64,000 bases of DNA, taken from positions 58,537 to 122,536 of the forward strand of contig RPFO01001873.1 in the NCBI GenBank assembly GCA_009746045.1, read 5' to 3'. A model generated the notes under the pieces. The model was given only the letters and a program-made list of their open reading frames with translations. It searched no databases and had not been told where the DNA came from. The translations under genes were made by a program, and so were the position numbers. Every line of letters starts with the position of its first letter. Positions within the stretch are counted from its first letter, which is position 1. This document shows, piece after piece, positions 47,519-58,092 of this stretch. This DNA comes from Mesostigma viride (Eukaryota > Streptophyta > Mesostigmatophyceae > Mesostigmatales > Mesostigmataceae).

Positions 47519-49049
47519 ATGAAGGTGCACCACGCCGTCTTCTTCCAGGTACAGGGCAACACAGAGACCTGGTTGTCCTACCGGACCACGGAGTCCCAAA
47601 AGACGCCGTGGCAGCCCGCGGGGACTCGACAGGAAGGCGCGCCACGGTGCGGGAAGGCGATGACACAGCCATACAGGTTTGATGCGGAGGGGCGGCCGCT
47701 GTTTGGCGTCCGACTTGTGGATCCAGACCGCATTCCGATGTTGCAGGACACCCCAGCCTTCGCACCATTGAACATGGAGTTTCTGGGGAAGGAGCTGGAG
47801 TCGATCAAAACAAGGGTCGAGAAGTTGCCCCATGGCATCTGGCAGTGGTACTTTCCGCCCGACACCATCAAGCCAAACAAGGCCTTTTTTCGCAAGTCAA
47901 GTCCCACATGCCCCTGAGGAGGTGCCTGAGGAGTGGCGCCCTTTGCCGTGGCCATCTCGCGCGGACATCTCCGCCCTGCGTGAGCACGATGCAGCGCCTG
48001 AACCACCACCGACGCAAGAAGAGCACTTCATGGCGTTGGTCGACGCAGAGGCGGTGCGCGTCACCCCGCTGGTAGACCGAGTTCGTCATGATGGCCACAC
48101 ACAGCAGGAATGGGCGGCAGAAGACAGGGCCATGGCAGCCAAGGTCGCTTACTTGAAGCGCATGCAAGGCGTTGAGAAAGGCTCCGCTGTTCTATACTGG
48201 CACCCTTCAGCTGGTATTCTCTGCAACTCGAAGCTCACGTGGACTCCAGTCCTCGTTGGCATCATCAAGGAGGTGGTTGCGAAGGAGGATGGCGGCCAAC
48301 CTTCTATTGAGCTCTTTGTATACCGCGCTAAGCATTTGCATGACACGTGGCACCCGTGGAATACAGACATTGCGCAATGGCCCCATCCGCCAACCACTGC
48401 GGCGCACACGGTGATCATCACCGCCTCAGACCTCGTCTTGACACAAGTGGTGGGCAAGCGAGGTCAGCCGCCCCATGGAGTCTCCTTGGGTGCGAACGAA
48501 AAGCTCACCAAGGAGTGCCTAAAGGCGCTGAAGGAGGTGCCCTATGACGCGGAACACCCGGTCGTGAAGTGGCAAGATGCTGAATGCTCGAAGGGCATCG
48601 TCGGCATGGCGAAGGCATGCTGGGAAGGCGTAACGCTGCAGGTCAAGAGTGGCAGCCGCAACCTCGTAGGGCAAGTCGTGTGTCATTGGGCGTCGGAGCG
48701 TGTGACATCCGCGGACGGTCGCACCGAAAGCCGGGACGGCAGGTACCATGGTCGTGTCGCTGTTGTCGACACGCAAAACGACATGGTAGCCATGTACTGG
48801 GGTGCCCGTTGGGAGGAGGACGCGGTTTCTTGCGTGCCTCTCCACGAGCTGGAGGCACAGATCTGCGGGTGCCCCGGTGTGGTCGTCCCTGCGTTGCAAG
48901 CGCCGGATATCACCCTGGCCGAGGCTCGATTGCGCGAGATGGTTCCACCCAGCGACGTTGTGGCGGAGAACAACAACGCAGGCGCCTCCCGGCGTCGGAA
49001 GCGAGCGCTCATCCTTGCCGATGACGATGACGACGACGACGACTGCTGA
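47519..49049 (+). pseudogene. Unidentified ~510-codon gene of the TIR element, one frameshift
   Basis: The chosen ATG (MKVHHAVFFQVQ) directly follows the GC minisatellite. The first frame runs to about 47890, where a T6 run (47885-47890) shifts the frame by one; removing one T would keep it open. The second frame ends at TGA 49047-49049. The middle (about 48180-48400) has the rhythm of a Tudor/BAH-like beta module (WTPVLVGIIKEV...IELFVYRA...DTWHPW), and a similar segment (RYHGRVAVVD...MYWGARW) comes later. The C-terminus has a basic RRRKR stretch and eight aspartates before a final Cys, suggesting nuclear location. Composition is ordinary protein-like, unlike the surrounding repeats, so the gene is likely real. 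No transposase signature was recognised; an accessory or captured gene is possible. Confidence 0.5.
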
Positions 49050-49059
49050 AGCGCAAGCA

Positions 49060-49490
49060 GCGTTGTTGTCATTGAGCTGCTCATGTGCTGCTGCTGCTGC
49101 TGTGCTGCCATGCTATTGCTGCTGCATTGCTGCCGTACTGCTGCTGTGCTATTGTGCTGATGTGTTGCTGCATTGCTGCCGTGCCGCTGATGTATTGCTG
49201 TCGTGCTGCTGTGTTGATGCACTGCTGCATTGCTGCCGTGCTGCTGAGCTAGTACTGCCTATTAGTGAATTTCCTATCAATGGACTATAGTCCACTGATA
49301 GGAAATTCAGGAATCGGCATACTAAGTTGCTGCTGCGCTGACTTGTGCTCCTGCTATGCGGCCGTGTTGATGTGCTACAGTTGTGCTGCTGCTGTGCTAC
49401 GGTCATGCTGCTGCTGTGTTGCTGGGCTGATGTGTTGTTGCATTGATGTAGTGGCTATTGTTCCGCTACTACAATTTGCTACTGATGCCG
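49060..49490. repeat. Cryptic CTG-rich simple sequence
   Basis: Degenerate GCTGCTGTG / GTGCTGATGT / GCATTGCTGCC units follow the unknown gene and are interrupted by the palindrome at 49267-49308. Open frames across it are Cys/Leu/Ala-rich by-products. Confidence 0.75.
49267..49308. repeat. 42-bp near-perfect palindrome
   Basis: The arms GAATTTCCTATCA and TGATAGGAAATTC enclose TGGACTATAGTCCA; 20 of 21 base pairs match with no loop. Weaker pairing extends about 11 bp on each side. It stands out from the CTG-rich surroundings and may be a small hairpin insertion or a protein-binding site. Confidence 0.85.
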
Positions 49491-50322
49491 CTGCTGGTGC
49501 TTTTTTGCATGTCAGTGCCCGCTATGTTCACACCACTGTTGCCGCGGTTGGTATCGCGTGATTTCCACCGGTTGTGCGTTGACATGTGTTACTCATGCAT
49601 TTGCCCCTATATTTGGTAGCACGCGGTTTCGCGTTAGTTAGGTGCAGACAGCTGCATGTAGACAAACATCTTGTTTAAGTCGGTCAATTAACTGTTCTTG
49701 ACGCATCATGGTCCAAGTCGACCGACCTGTAGGGACCAGTAGAGCAATTGTCTAGGAGAAAGAGCGTGATCGCTGCAGAAGCCGCGTGGCAGCCGTGGCT
49801 GTACCTGTAGTACGACCTGCATATATATGGATACTGTATTTGGATACTGGGTTGTTTATCAATTCTGGTTTTAATTTATTTAGTGTACCTGGTGTTGGCA
49901 TGCCAACTCAGTGCTAAACTACTTTATGCACAATGATGCAACTTGATGCTATAGTGACGTGCCACGATGTAACTTTATTAACTTCACCATTAGTCATGGG
50001 GTCAATAGGATTGCTCATTATGCCATGTTAACATGAACCATGGGTTACGTAATAGTGAAAACAGTAATCATGATGCTCCACTTGAAGTCTCCAACATGGT
50101 CATGTTTGGAATTTTATTGATCATATTCACAATATATGAAAAGAGACAACAAACGTGGAAGCATGGCACGCCGAGGCCGATAATATATGTGTGAAATATG
50201 AAAAGAGACAACATCTTTGGCAAGCATGATCATATTATGCTTGCCAAACATATTAATGATATCGACCATGTCCAGAAACCATGTTTGCCAATGGTGCATT
50301 TAGGATACATTTGAAGCCGTGC
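49491..50322. other. Right subterminal region of the TIR element, no gene
   Basis: AT-rich noncoding DNA. It contains the inverted partner (49748-49789) of 41494-41535 and a 12-bp-arm hairpin near 50217-50249 (TTTGGCAAGCAT / ATGCTTGCCAAA). A second hairpin at about 50302-50333 has arms AGGATACATTTG / CAAATGTATCCT and overlaps the terminal repeat. No coding frame is supported. Confidence 0.55.
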
Positions 50323-50351
50323 AAATGTATCCTAATCCGGTAAAACCACCC
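50323..50351 (-). repeat. Right terminal inverted repeat, 29 bp
   Basis: Exact reverse complement of 41187-41215, ending in ACCACCC. The LTR resumes at 50352 with TGTATGTAACTC. Confidence 0.9.
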
Positions 50352-50987
50352 TGTATGTAACTCATCTCAACTTTGTTACCATAGCCAGTTTTTATTGCGG
50401 AGCCTGAGGCATAATTGTTAACCGGAGACAACCCAAAGGTTAAATGCTACGTTGCCTGCCTGAAAGCTGGCAAGTCACAAAACCACGCAGTATTGGCCGT
50501 CCAGTTAGGAGCGGCGCATTCGTGGGCGTTGGATGCATTTGGCCCATACATGGGTGAAGGGCGCGGCGCCCAGCACTTGGTACTCTACCTAGTATATCAG
50601 ATTTCTTTCCACAAGTGCATACGGCTCAACTTAAACATTTTGTCACGCCTTGGTTGGGCGTCCGCTAGTATCATTTATGGACACAGCCACGCAAGCCATG
50701 ATCCAAGTAATTCTGACACCGTAGGTACAAAAAGTACTGTGCCGGCATTACAACTTCGGCACTCTGTAACTTTTGCTATACGGTACTATTTTCAGTGCTA
50801 CAAACTGTGCCGGAAATATCACGGCAAGCCCTACTTAGCCTATTAATTATATCAGCCAAATATACGGCAGGCGGGTGCGATTATTAGGGACGCAAACCCT
50901 AATACCTCCTGTACATCAGGATGGCCACAAACACAATTATCTCACATAGGCAGTTGGGCACATGATCATAGGGTCAAAACCCTGACA
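50352..50987 (-). repeat. Right (5') LTR, outer segment
   Basis: From 50359 this matches 38994-39620 of the left LTR apart from two extra C bases near 50421. The first seven bases (TGTATGT) are the remnant target duplication of the nested element. It ends TGACA and is followed by the AATTG duplication. Confidence 0.9.
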
Positions 50988-50992
50988 AATTG
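50988..50992. repeat. LTR element target-site duplication, right (AATTG)
   Basis: Perfect copy of 38937-38941 placed directly after the LTR terminus. Confidence 0.85.
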
Positions 50993-51530
50993 TGGGGGAA
51001 ACTTTTTTGTTGGAAGCTCACAATTCCCAAAAGGTCGAATCCGAATGGGCTTCAAGTCTACTTTCACGAGCGCCAATCAGTTTTTCGAGAAACGAATCAC
51101 ATTTTCCAGGCTGTCGCATTACCTGCCGGCATGTCAGATTTTGCTGTTTTCAGTGACGTTTACGACCGTCCTTGCTTGATGCGTTTCTTCCTTTTTTTCG
51201 GCTCACGGCATGGCGGGGCTTGTTCCAACATGCCTGCGGAGGTGTAAGCTGTGTAGCCATGATTTAAAAGTCACATATTGCTCTCGCGCCACCATCTGTT
51301 ACTGCTCGACACTGCAAGAAACACTGGTTGCCTGCTCGCAACGCAAGCACAAGCACGACAACGGTGCCCTTATCCACATCCAGGCGTGTATTTCCGAGAA
51401 AAACTTAAGGCTTTTGTCGCGGCATACCTTCGGTGTTCCAAGCCGTTCACCGCTCCCGAAATAGTCTTATGACTCGCTTTTAAAGCATTGTGGGTTCGCG
51501 TCCGCCATCTCCGCCGGGTGCTGACACGAG
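50993..51530. other. Host spacer, no gene seen
   Basis: This is the host sequence that resumes after the LTR insertion. Short frames only, with no recognisable domain. The final ~50 bp may be the 5' UTR of the gene candidate that follows. Confidence 0.4.
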
Positions 51531-51974
51531 ATGTTCGCGCTGAACCTGGACTGCAAGGTCGCCCGCTACCGGTTAGCTGTACGTATTTAGCATGCTCTGG
51601 ATGATATTGTCATGGTTTTGGTGCAGGAAGGTACTGTGGGGGGTCTATCTCACCTCTTTACCTAGCTTTCCTCCTCCTAGCTTGACAGCTAAGTTTGCAT
51701 CAGGAAGTCATGCTTGTTGACAAAGCTCGATGGATGTCAACCTTGGGATGTGCTGTGAAGGTGTTAGCATGCTTGCTTGAAGAATTGAATGCGTATGTGT
51801 GCAAGCAATTATCAACATTTTTTTTTAAGGGCAGTAGGTAGCAGCCACGTTCTTATTCAATTGTGTCAGGACGTCTATGTTGCCTTTACTGCACTCTGTC
51901 CTACAGGAGTTTGATGCCACTGTAGATGACTATGACCAGTGGGGTGGTGAGGATGCCCAGGCCGGTGTGCTGGG
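51531..51974 (+). CDS. Possible 5' end of an unidentified host gene (two exons)
   Basis: ATG at 51531 opens a 16-codon exon (MFALNLDCKVARYRLA) ending at a strong donor, GCT|GTACGT (51578/51579). A plausible acceptor (CTGTCCTACAG) at 51906 leads in the same phase to GAG..., encoding EFDATVDDYDQWGGEDAQAG, followed by a consensus donor GTGAGC at 51975. The two short exons join in frame and give a protein-like sequence, but no family is recognised and no further exon could be assigned before the LINE insertion at 53177. An alternative first donor at 51573 would lead to a stop. If real, the gene may be interrupted by the insertion. Confidence 0.3.
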
Positions 51975-53168
51975 GTGAGCCTGAAGGGCATCTTGGATCA
52001 CGTGACCCTTAGGCAGTCATGCCAGGCTGTGCAGTTTATGGCTTGTGATGTATGGATGCAGCGGGTGAAGCAGGTTGTCGTTGCCATTGCCTGTGTTAGT
52101 GAATTCTATCATCTTTTAACTTACCCAAAGCCCCCCTAGACCTAAACTGCCTCGCCTTCTTTGAGGGGTTGCCTTCTTTGAGGAGTGCCATGTCTTGAAA
52201 GGTTTGTTGGGGCCCTGGCCTTTCAGAGTAGGTTGAGGTGGAGAGGGGTGGCACACTGCTAGTAGGTGATGGCAGGGCCATCAATGTCATGCACCTTACG
52301 TTGGGATGGGGACCATGCATTTGTTCTTGTTGCTAGCATGGGCACGGTGAGCGGCTGGGAGTAAGGTGTAAGTGCTACTTGTGCCACTGTCCGAAAGGGG
52401 AGCTCCATGCGGTGGGCAAACAGCGTTGCAAGCGTACACTTAACACAAATGTGGTCTGATGCACTCAGCTGACCTGCCATGTCTCTTGATGCACCAAACC
52501 ACACTAAAGGCTTGATATAGCCGGTAGGAAATGCATGTGCATGCAGTGTCAAAAGCAGAGAGGGACATTGTTAGCACATGAGTGTGATTGTAAAGCGATG
52601 AGTGTGAGCCTCCCCGTGCCATCCCATGCATTTTACAACTATTTTTGGCAATCCCCCATCACGCCGCAATTATGCACCGCCTATGCAAGGAGGATGAATA
52701 GACAGTTCTAGGTGTGTTGAGGGATGAGATAATAAGGATAAACATGAGGAGCCATGCAGGCTAAAAAGGACGGGGCGATGTCAACAGTGTGTTTGCCCAG
52801 ATTTTGATGTCAGGATCGAGGGGCTGAAAGATCAGCGGTCACGATAAACCTAGGTGGATTACATGAGAGATGACACGACCATGAGAGGGTGGTAGATGAG
52901 TTCAACTGAGAAGAGCTAGCATTACATGCACAGATTCTTAATGACCTATGGACTGTCCAAGGGTTGGAGTTGGTGAAGTGCACGTTCCAAAGACTATGAT
53001 GAGCATGACGATGATGGCAAGGGGGCGGGGGGGCGCAATTAGGACAGGCACTGATGCAGAATCATGTTGCACAGCAGCTAGGTGCTGAGCTCAATCGAAT
53101 AGCGGCCCAAGCCACTACTGTCCTTGATTGCGCTTTGTATTTCCATGTAGCAGAGAGGCACCTGGCAG
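51975..53168. other. Host DNA, no gene assigned
   Basis: The frames are short and lack domains. This stretch may hold introns or later exons of the candidate gene starting at 51531. A G-run lies near 53020-53032. The segment ends at the AT-rich insertion site of LINE copy 2. Confidence 0.4.
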
Positions 53169-53176
53169 ATATATAT
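53169..53176. repeat. LINE copy 2 target-site duplication, left (ATATATAT)
   Basis: ATATATAT directly precedes the first, truncated monomer and recurs at 63507-63514 directly after the LINE 3' end. It is low-complexity, so chance cannot be excluded, but its position at both edges supports array plus LINE inserting as one unit. Confidence 0.6.
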
Positions 53177-56100
53177 TCCACCGCTCCAGTTTTCTAGGCT
53201 GACATGATGAACCGACGGGGGTTCCTGGATTAATTGAGACACGTTTTTTTCTCCATGCACAGCTGAAAAAACCTGCGCCGAGGTGCGGCACCGCGGCCTA
53301 CCGTAGTGATTACTGTCTGCGACACGCCCGGGGCTGGCTGCATCTACCTGTCGGCCAATTGTGACCCGTGGGCTAGGCGAATTTGAATGCGGCTTTCCCG
53401 TTAGTTGTGGCTCCACCGCTCCAGTTTTCTAGGCTGACATGATGAACCGACGGGGGTTCCTGGATTGAGACACGTTTTTTTCTCCATGCACAGCTGAAAA
53501 AACCTGCGCCGAGGTGCGGCACCGCGGCCTACCGTAGTGATTACTGTCTGCGACACGCCCGGGGCTGGCTGCATCTACCTGTCGGCCAATTGTGACCCGT
53601 GGGCTAGGCGAATTTGAATGCGGCTTTCCCGTTAGTTGTGGCTCCACCGCTCCAGTTTTCTAGGCTGACATGATGAACCGACGGGGGTTCCTGGATTAAT
53701 TGAGACACGTTTTTTTCTCCATGCACAGCTGAAAAAACCTGCGCCGAGGTGCGGCACCGCGGCCTACCGTAGTGATTACTGTCTGCGACACGCCCGGGGC
53801 TGGCTGCATCTACCTGTCGGCCAATTGTGACCCGTGGGCTAGGCGAATTTGAATGCGGCTTTCCCGTTAGTTGTGGCTCCACCGCTCCAGTTTTCTAGGC
53901 TGACATGATGAACCGACGGGGGTTCCTGGATTGAGACACGTTTTTTTCTCCATGCACAGCTGAAAAAACCTGCGCCGAGGTGCGGCACCGCGGCCTACCG
54001 TAGTGATTACTGTCTGCGACACGCCCGGGGCTGGCTGCATCTACCTGTCGGCCAATTGTGACCCGTGGGCTAGGCGAATTTGAATGCGGCTTTCCCGTTA
54101 GTTGTGGCTCCACCGCTCCAGTTTTCTAGGCTGACATGATGAACCGACGGGGGTTCCTGGATTAATTGAGACACGTTTTTTTCTCCATGCACAGCTGAAA
54201 AAACCTGCGCCGAGGTGCGGCACCGCGGCCTACCGTAGTGATTACTGTCTGCGACACGCCCGGGGCTGGCTGCATCTACCTGTCGGCCAATTGTGACCCG
54301 TGGGCTAGGCGAATTTGAATGCGGCTTTCCCGTTAGTTGTGGCTCCACCGCTCCAGTTTTCTAGGCTGACATGATGAACCGACGGGGGTTCCTGGATTAA
54401 TTGAGACACGTTTTTTTCTCCATGCACAGCTGAAAAAACCTGCGCCGAGGTGCGGCACCGCGGCCTACCGTAGTGATTACTGTCTGCGACACGCCCGGGG
54501 CTGGCTGCATCTACCTGTCGGCCAATTGTGACCCGTGGGCTAGGCGAATTTGAATGCGGCTTTCCCGTTAGTTGTGGCTCCACCGCTCCAGTTTTCTAGG
54601 CTGACATGATGAACCGACGGGGGTTCCTGGATTAATTGAGACACGTTTTTTTCTCCATGCACAGCTGAAAAAACCTGCGCCGAGGTGCGGCACCGCGGCC
54701 TACCGTAGTGATTACTGTCTGCGACACGCCCGGGGCTGGCTGCATCTACCTGTCGGCCAATTGTGACCCGTGGGCTAGGCGAATTTGAATGCGGCTTTCC
54801 CGTTAGTTGTGGCTCCACCGCTCCAGTTTTCTAGGCTGACATGATGAACCGACGGGGGTTCCTGGATTAATTGAGACACGTTTTTTTCTCCATGCACAGC
54901 TGAAAAAACCTGCGCCGAGGTGCGGCACCGCGGCCTACCGTAGTGATTACTGTCTGCGACACGCCCGGGGCTGGCTGCATCTACCTGTCGGCCAATTGTG
55001 ACCCGTGGGCTAGGCGAATTTGAATGCGGCTTTCCCGTTAGTTGTGGCTCCACCGCTCCAGTTTTCTAGGCTGACATGATGAACCGACGGGGGTTCCTGG
55101 ATTAATTGAGACACGTTTTTTTCTCCATGCACAGCTGAAAAAACCTGCGCCGAGGTGCGGCACCGCGGCCTACCGTAGTGATTACTGTCTGCGACACGCC
55201 CGGGGCTGGCTGCATCTACCTGTCGGCCAATTGTGACCCGTGGGCTAGGCGAATTTGAATGCGGCTTTCCCGTTAGTTGTGGCTCCACCGCTCCAGTTTT
55301 CTAGGCTGACATGATGAACCGACGGGGGTTCCTGGATTAATTGAGACACGTTTTTTTCTCCATGCACAGCTGAAAAAACCTGCGCCGAGGTGCGGCACCG
55401 CGGCCTACCGTAGTGATTACTGTCTGCGACACGCCCGGGGCTGGCTGCATCTACCTGTCGGCCAATTGTGACCCGTGGGCTAGGCGAATTTGAATGCGGC
55501 TTTCCCGTTAGTTGTGGCTCCACCGCTCCAGTTTTCTAGGCTGACATGATGAACCGACGGGGGTTCCTGGATTAATTGAGACACGTTTTTTTCTCCATGC
55601 ACAGCTGAAAAAACCTGCGCCGAGGTGCGGCACCGCGGCCTACCGTAGTGATTACTGTCTGCGACACGCCCGGGGCTGGCTGCATCTACCTGTCGGCCAA
55701 TTGTGACCCGTGGGCTAGGCGAATTTGAATGCGGCTTTCCCGTTAGTTGTGGCTCCACCGCTCCAGTTTTCTAGGCTGACATGATGAACCGACGGGGGTT
55801 CCTGGATTAATTGATCGAGACACGTTTTTTTCTCCATGCACAGCTGAAAAAACCTGCGCCGAGGTGCGGCACCGCGGCCTACCGTAGTGATTACTGTCTG
55901 CGACACGCCCGGGCTGGCTGCATCTACCTGTCGGCCAATTGTGACCCGTGGGCTAGGCGAATTTGAATGCGGCTTTCCCGTTAGTTGTGGCTCCACCGCT
56001 CCAGTTTTCTAGGCTGACATGATGAACCGACGGGGGTTCCTGGATTAATTGAGACACGTTTTTTTCTCCATGCACAGCTGAAAAAACCTGCGCCGAGGTG

Positions 56101-57967
56101 CGGCACCGCGGCCTACTGTAGTGATTACTGTCTGCGACACGCCCGGGGCTGGCTGCATCTACCTGTCGGCCAATTGTGACCCGTGGGCTAGGCGAATTTG
56201 AATGCGGCTTTCCCGTTAGTTGTGGCTCCACCGCTCCAGTTTTCTAGGCTGACATGATGAACCGACGGGGGTTCCTGGATTAATTGATCGAGACACGTTT
56301 TTTTCTCCATGCACAGCTGAAAAAACCTGCGCCGAGGTGCGGCACCGCGGCCTACTGTAGTGATTACTGTCTGCGACACGCCCGGGGCTGGCTGCATCTA
56401 CCTGTCGGCCAATTGTGACCCGTGGGCTAGGCGAATTTGAATGCGGCTTTCCCGTTAGTTGTGGCTCCACCGCTCCAGTTTTCTAGGCTGACATGATGAA
56501 CCGACGGGGGTTCCTGGATTAATTGAGACACGTTTTTTTCTCCATGCACAGCTGAAAAAACCTGCGCCGAGGTGCGGCACCGCGGCCTACCGTAGTGATT
56601 ACTGTCTGCGACACGCCCGGGGCTGGCTGCATCTACCTGTCGGCCAATTGTGACCCGTGGGCTAGGCGAATTTGAATGCGGCTTTCCCGTTAGTTGTGGC
56701 TCCACCGCTCCAGTTTTCTAGGCTGACATGATGAACCGACGGGGGTTCCTGGATTGAGACACGTTTTTTTCTCCATGCACAGCTGAAAAAACCTGCGCCG
56801 AGGTGCGGCACCGCGGCCTACGTAGTGATTACTGTCTGCGACACGCCCGGGGCTGGCTGCATCTACCTGTCGGCCAATTGTGACCCGTGGGCTAGGCGAA
56901 TTTGAATGCGGCTTTCCCGTTAGTTGTGGCTCCACCGCTCCAGTTTTCTAGGCTGACATGATGAACCGACGGGGGTTCCTGGATTGAGACACGTTTTTTT
57001 CTCCATGCACAGCTGAAAAAACCTGCGCCGAGGTGCGGCACCGCGGCCTACGTAGTGATTACTGTCTGCGACACGCCCGGGCTGGCTGCATCTACCTGTC
57101 GGCCAATTGTGACCCGTGGGCTAGGCGAATTTGAATGCGGCTTTCCCGTTAGTTGTGGCTCCACCGCTCCAGTTTTCTAGGCTGACATGATGAACCGACG
57201 GGGGTTCCTGGATTGAGACACGTTTTTTTCTCCATGCACAGCTGAAAAAACCTGCGCCGAGGTGCGGCACCGCGGCCTACGTAGTGATTACTGTCTGCGA
57301 CACGCCCGGGGCTGGCTGCATCTACCTGTCGGCCAATTGTGACCCGTGGGCTAGGCGAATTTGAATGCGGCTTTCCCGTTAGTTGTGGCTCCACCGCTCC
57401 AGTTTTCTAGGCTGACATGATGAACCGACGGGGGTTCCTGGATTGAGACACGTTTTTTTCTCCATGCACAGCTGAAAAAACCTGCGCCGAGGTGCGGCAC
57501 CGCGGCCTACGTAGTGATTACTGTCTGCGACACGCCCGGGGCTGGCTGCATCTACCTGTCGGCCAATTGTGACCCGTGGGCTAGGCGAATTTGAATGCGG
57601 CTTTCCCGTTAGTTGTGGCTCCACCGCTCCAGTTTTCTAGGCTGACATGATGAACCGACGGGGGTTCCTGGATTGAGACACGTTTTTTTCTCCATGCACA
57701 GCTGAAAAAACCTGCGCCGAGGTGCGGCACCGCGGCCTACGTAGTGATTACTGTCTGCGACACGCCCGGGGCTGGCTGCATCTACCTGTCGGCCAATTGT
57801 GACCCGTGGGCTAGGCGAATTTGAATGCGGCTTTCCCGTTAGTTGTGGCTCCACCGCTCCAGTTTTCTAGGCTGACATGATGAACCGACGGGGGTTCCTG
57901 GATTGAGACACGTTTTTTTCTCCATGCACAGCTGAAAAAACCTGCGCCGAGGTGCGGCACCGCGGCC
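53177..57967 (+). repeat. Satellite array 2: ~20 tandem monomers of 230-239 bp
   Basis: Same monomer and orientation as array 1, starting mid-unit at TCCACCGCTCC and stopping at the same base (GGTGCGGCACCGCGGCC) before the LINE leader. Most distal units are 235 bp, with AATT inserted in GGATTAATTGAGACACG and TACCGTAGTG. Two (near 55810 and 56285) carry a further TCGA insertion. Two early units lack the AATT. The five or so units next to the LINE are the plain 230-bp type, matching those next to copy 1. Confidence 0.97.
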
Positions 57968-58092
57968 GCCCCGCGTTGGGGGGCTGCCGCCCCCCAAACC
58001 CCCCGCTTGGGGGGCACGCCCCCCAAACCCCCCGCGTCCGCATCTCGCTCTCCCCCCGCGCTTCCGGTTCCGTTGTTTTACGCACCTCCCCC
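57968..58092 (+). promoter_or_regulatory. LINE copy 2 GC-rich leader
   Basis: This leader has two C6-AAA-C6-type blocks separated by GCTTGGGGGGCACG, against one such block in copy 1, so the leader has changed by a small tandem duplication. The G6 and C6 runs can form stable hairpins. The segment ends at the ATG at 58093. Confidence 0.5.

Larger units (their letters stand above)
41187..50351. mobile_element. 9.2-kb terminal-inverted-repeat DNA transposon carrying gene fragments
   Basis: The element lies inside the right LTR, whose uninterrupted sequence is known from the left LTR, so both ends are fixed to the base. Its termini are perfect 29-bp inverted repeats, and inverted homology recurs further in (41494-41535 versus 49748-49789, 35 of 42 bases). 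The flanks TGCATGTGT and TGTATGT look like a decayed 7-9 bp target duplication. Long degenerate inverted repeats, a ~9-bp duplication and captured exons recall Mutator-like Pack-MULEs; hAT or KDZ-type elements are alternatives. No transposase was recognised. Contents: several minisatellites, a polyglutamine gene (minus), CFAP299 exons (plus) and an unknown ~510-codon gene (plus). Confidence 0.8.
38942..50987 (-). mobile_element. Copia-type LTR retrotransposon, gag-only, with nested DNA transposon
   Basis: Two LTRs of about 680 bp begin TGTCA and end TGACA and lie in direct orientation at 38942-39620 and 41135-41186 plus 50352-50987. By eye they differ only by a CC insertion in the right LTR and the nested element, so the insertion is recent. 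A primer-binding site abuts the right LTR, a polypurine tract abuts the left LTR, and gag is on the minus strand, all giving the same orientation. The interior is only 1.5 kb (39621-41134) and has no protease, integrase, RT or RNase H. This matches the TR-GAG class of non-autonomous LTR elements known from plants, which would need pol from a relative. A 5-bp duplication flanks the whole. Confidence 0.9.

Noticed and set aside
46373-47562. Several 200-350-codon frames on both strands in the GC-rich region
   Set aside because: Frames are open because of extreme GC repeat content; products are Gly/Ala/Arg or Pro/Ala/Arg low complexity.
32253-57968. LINE as a site-specific inserter into a pre-existing satellite
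   Set aside because: Considered seriously because both 5' junctions are identical. Disfavoured because neither 3' flank is satellite, the two flanks differ, and at copy 2 a duplication lies outside the array. Not fully excluded.
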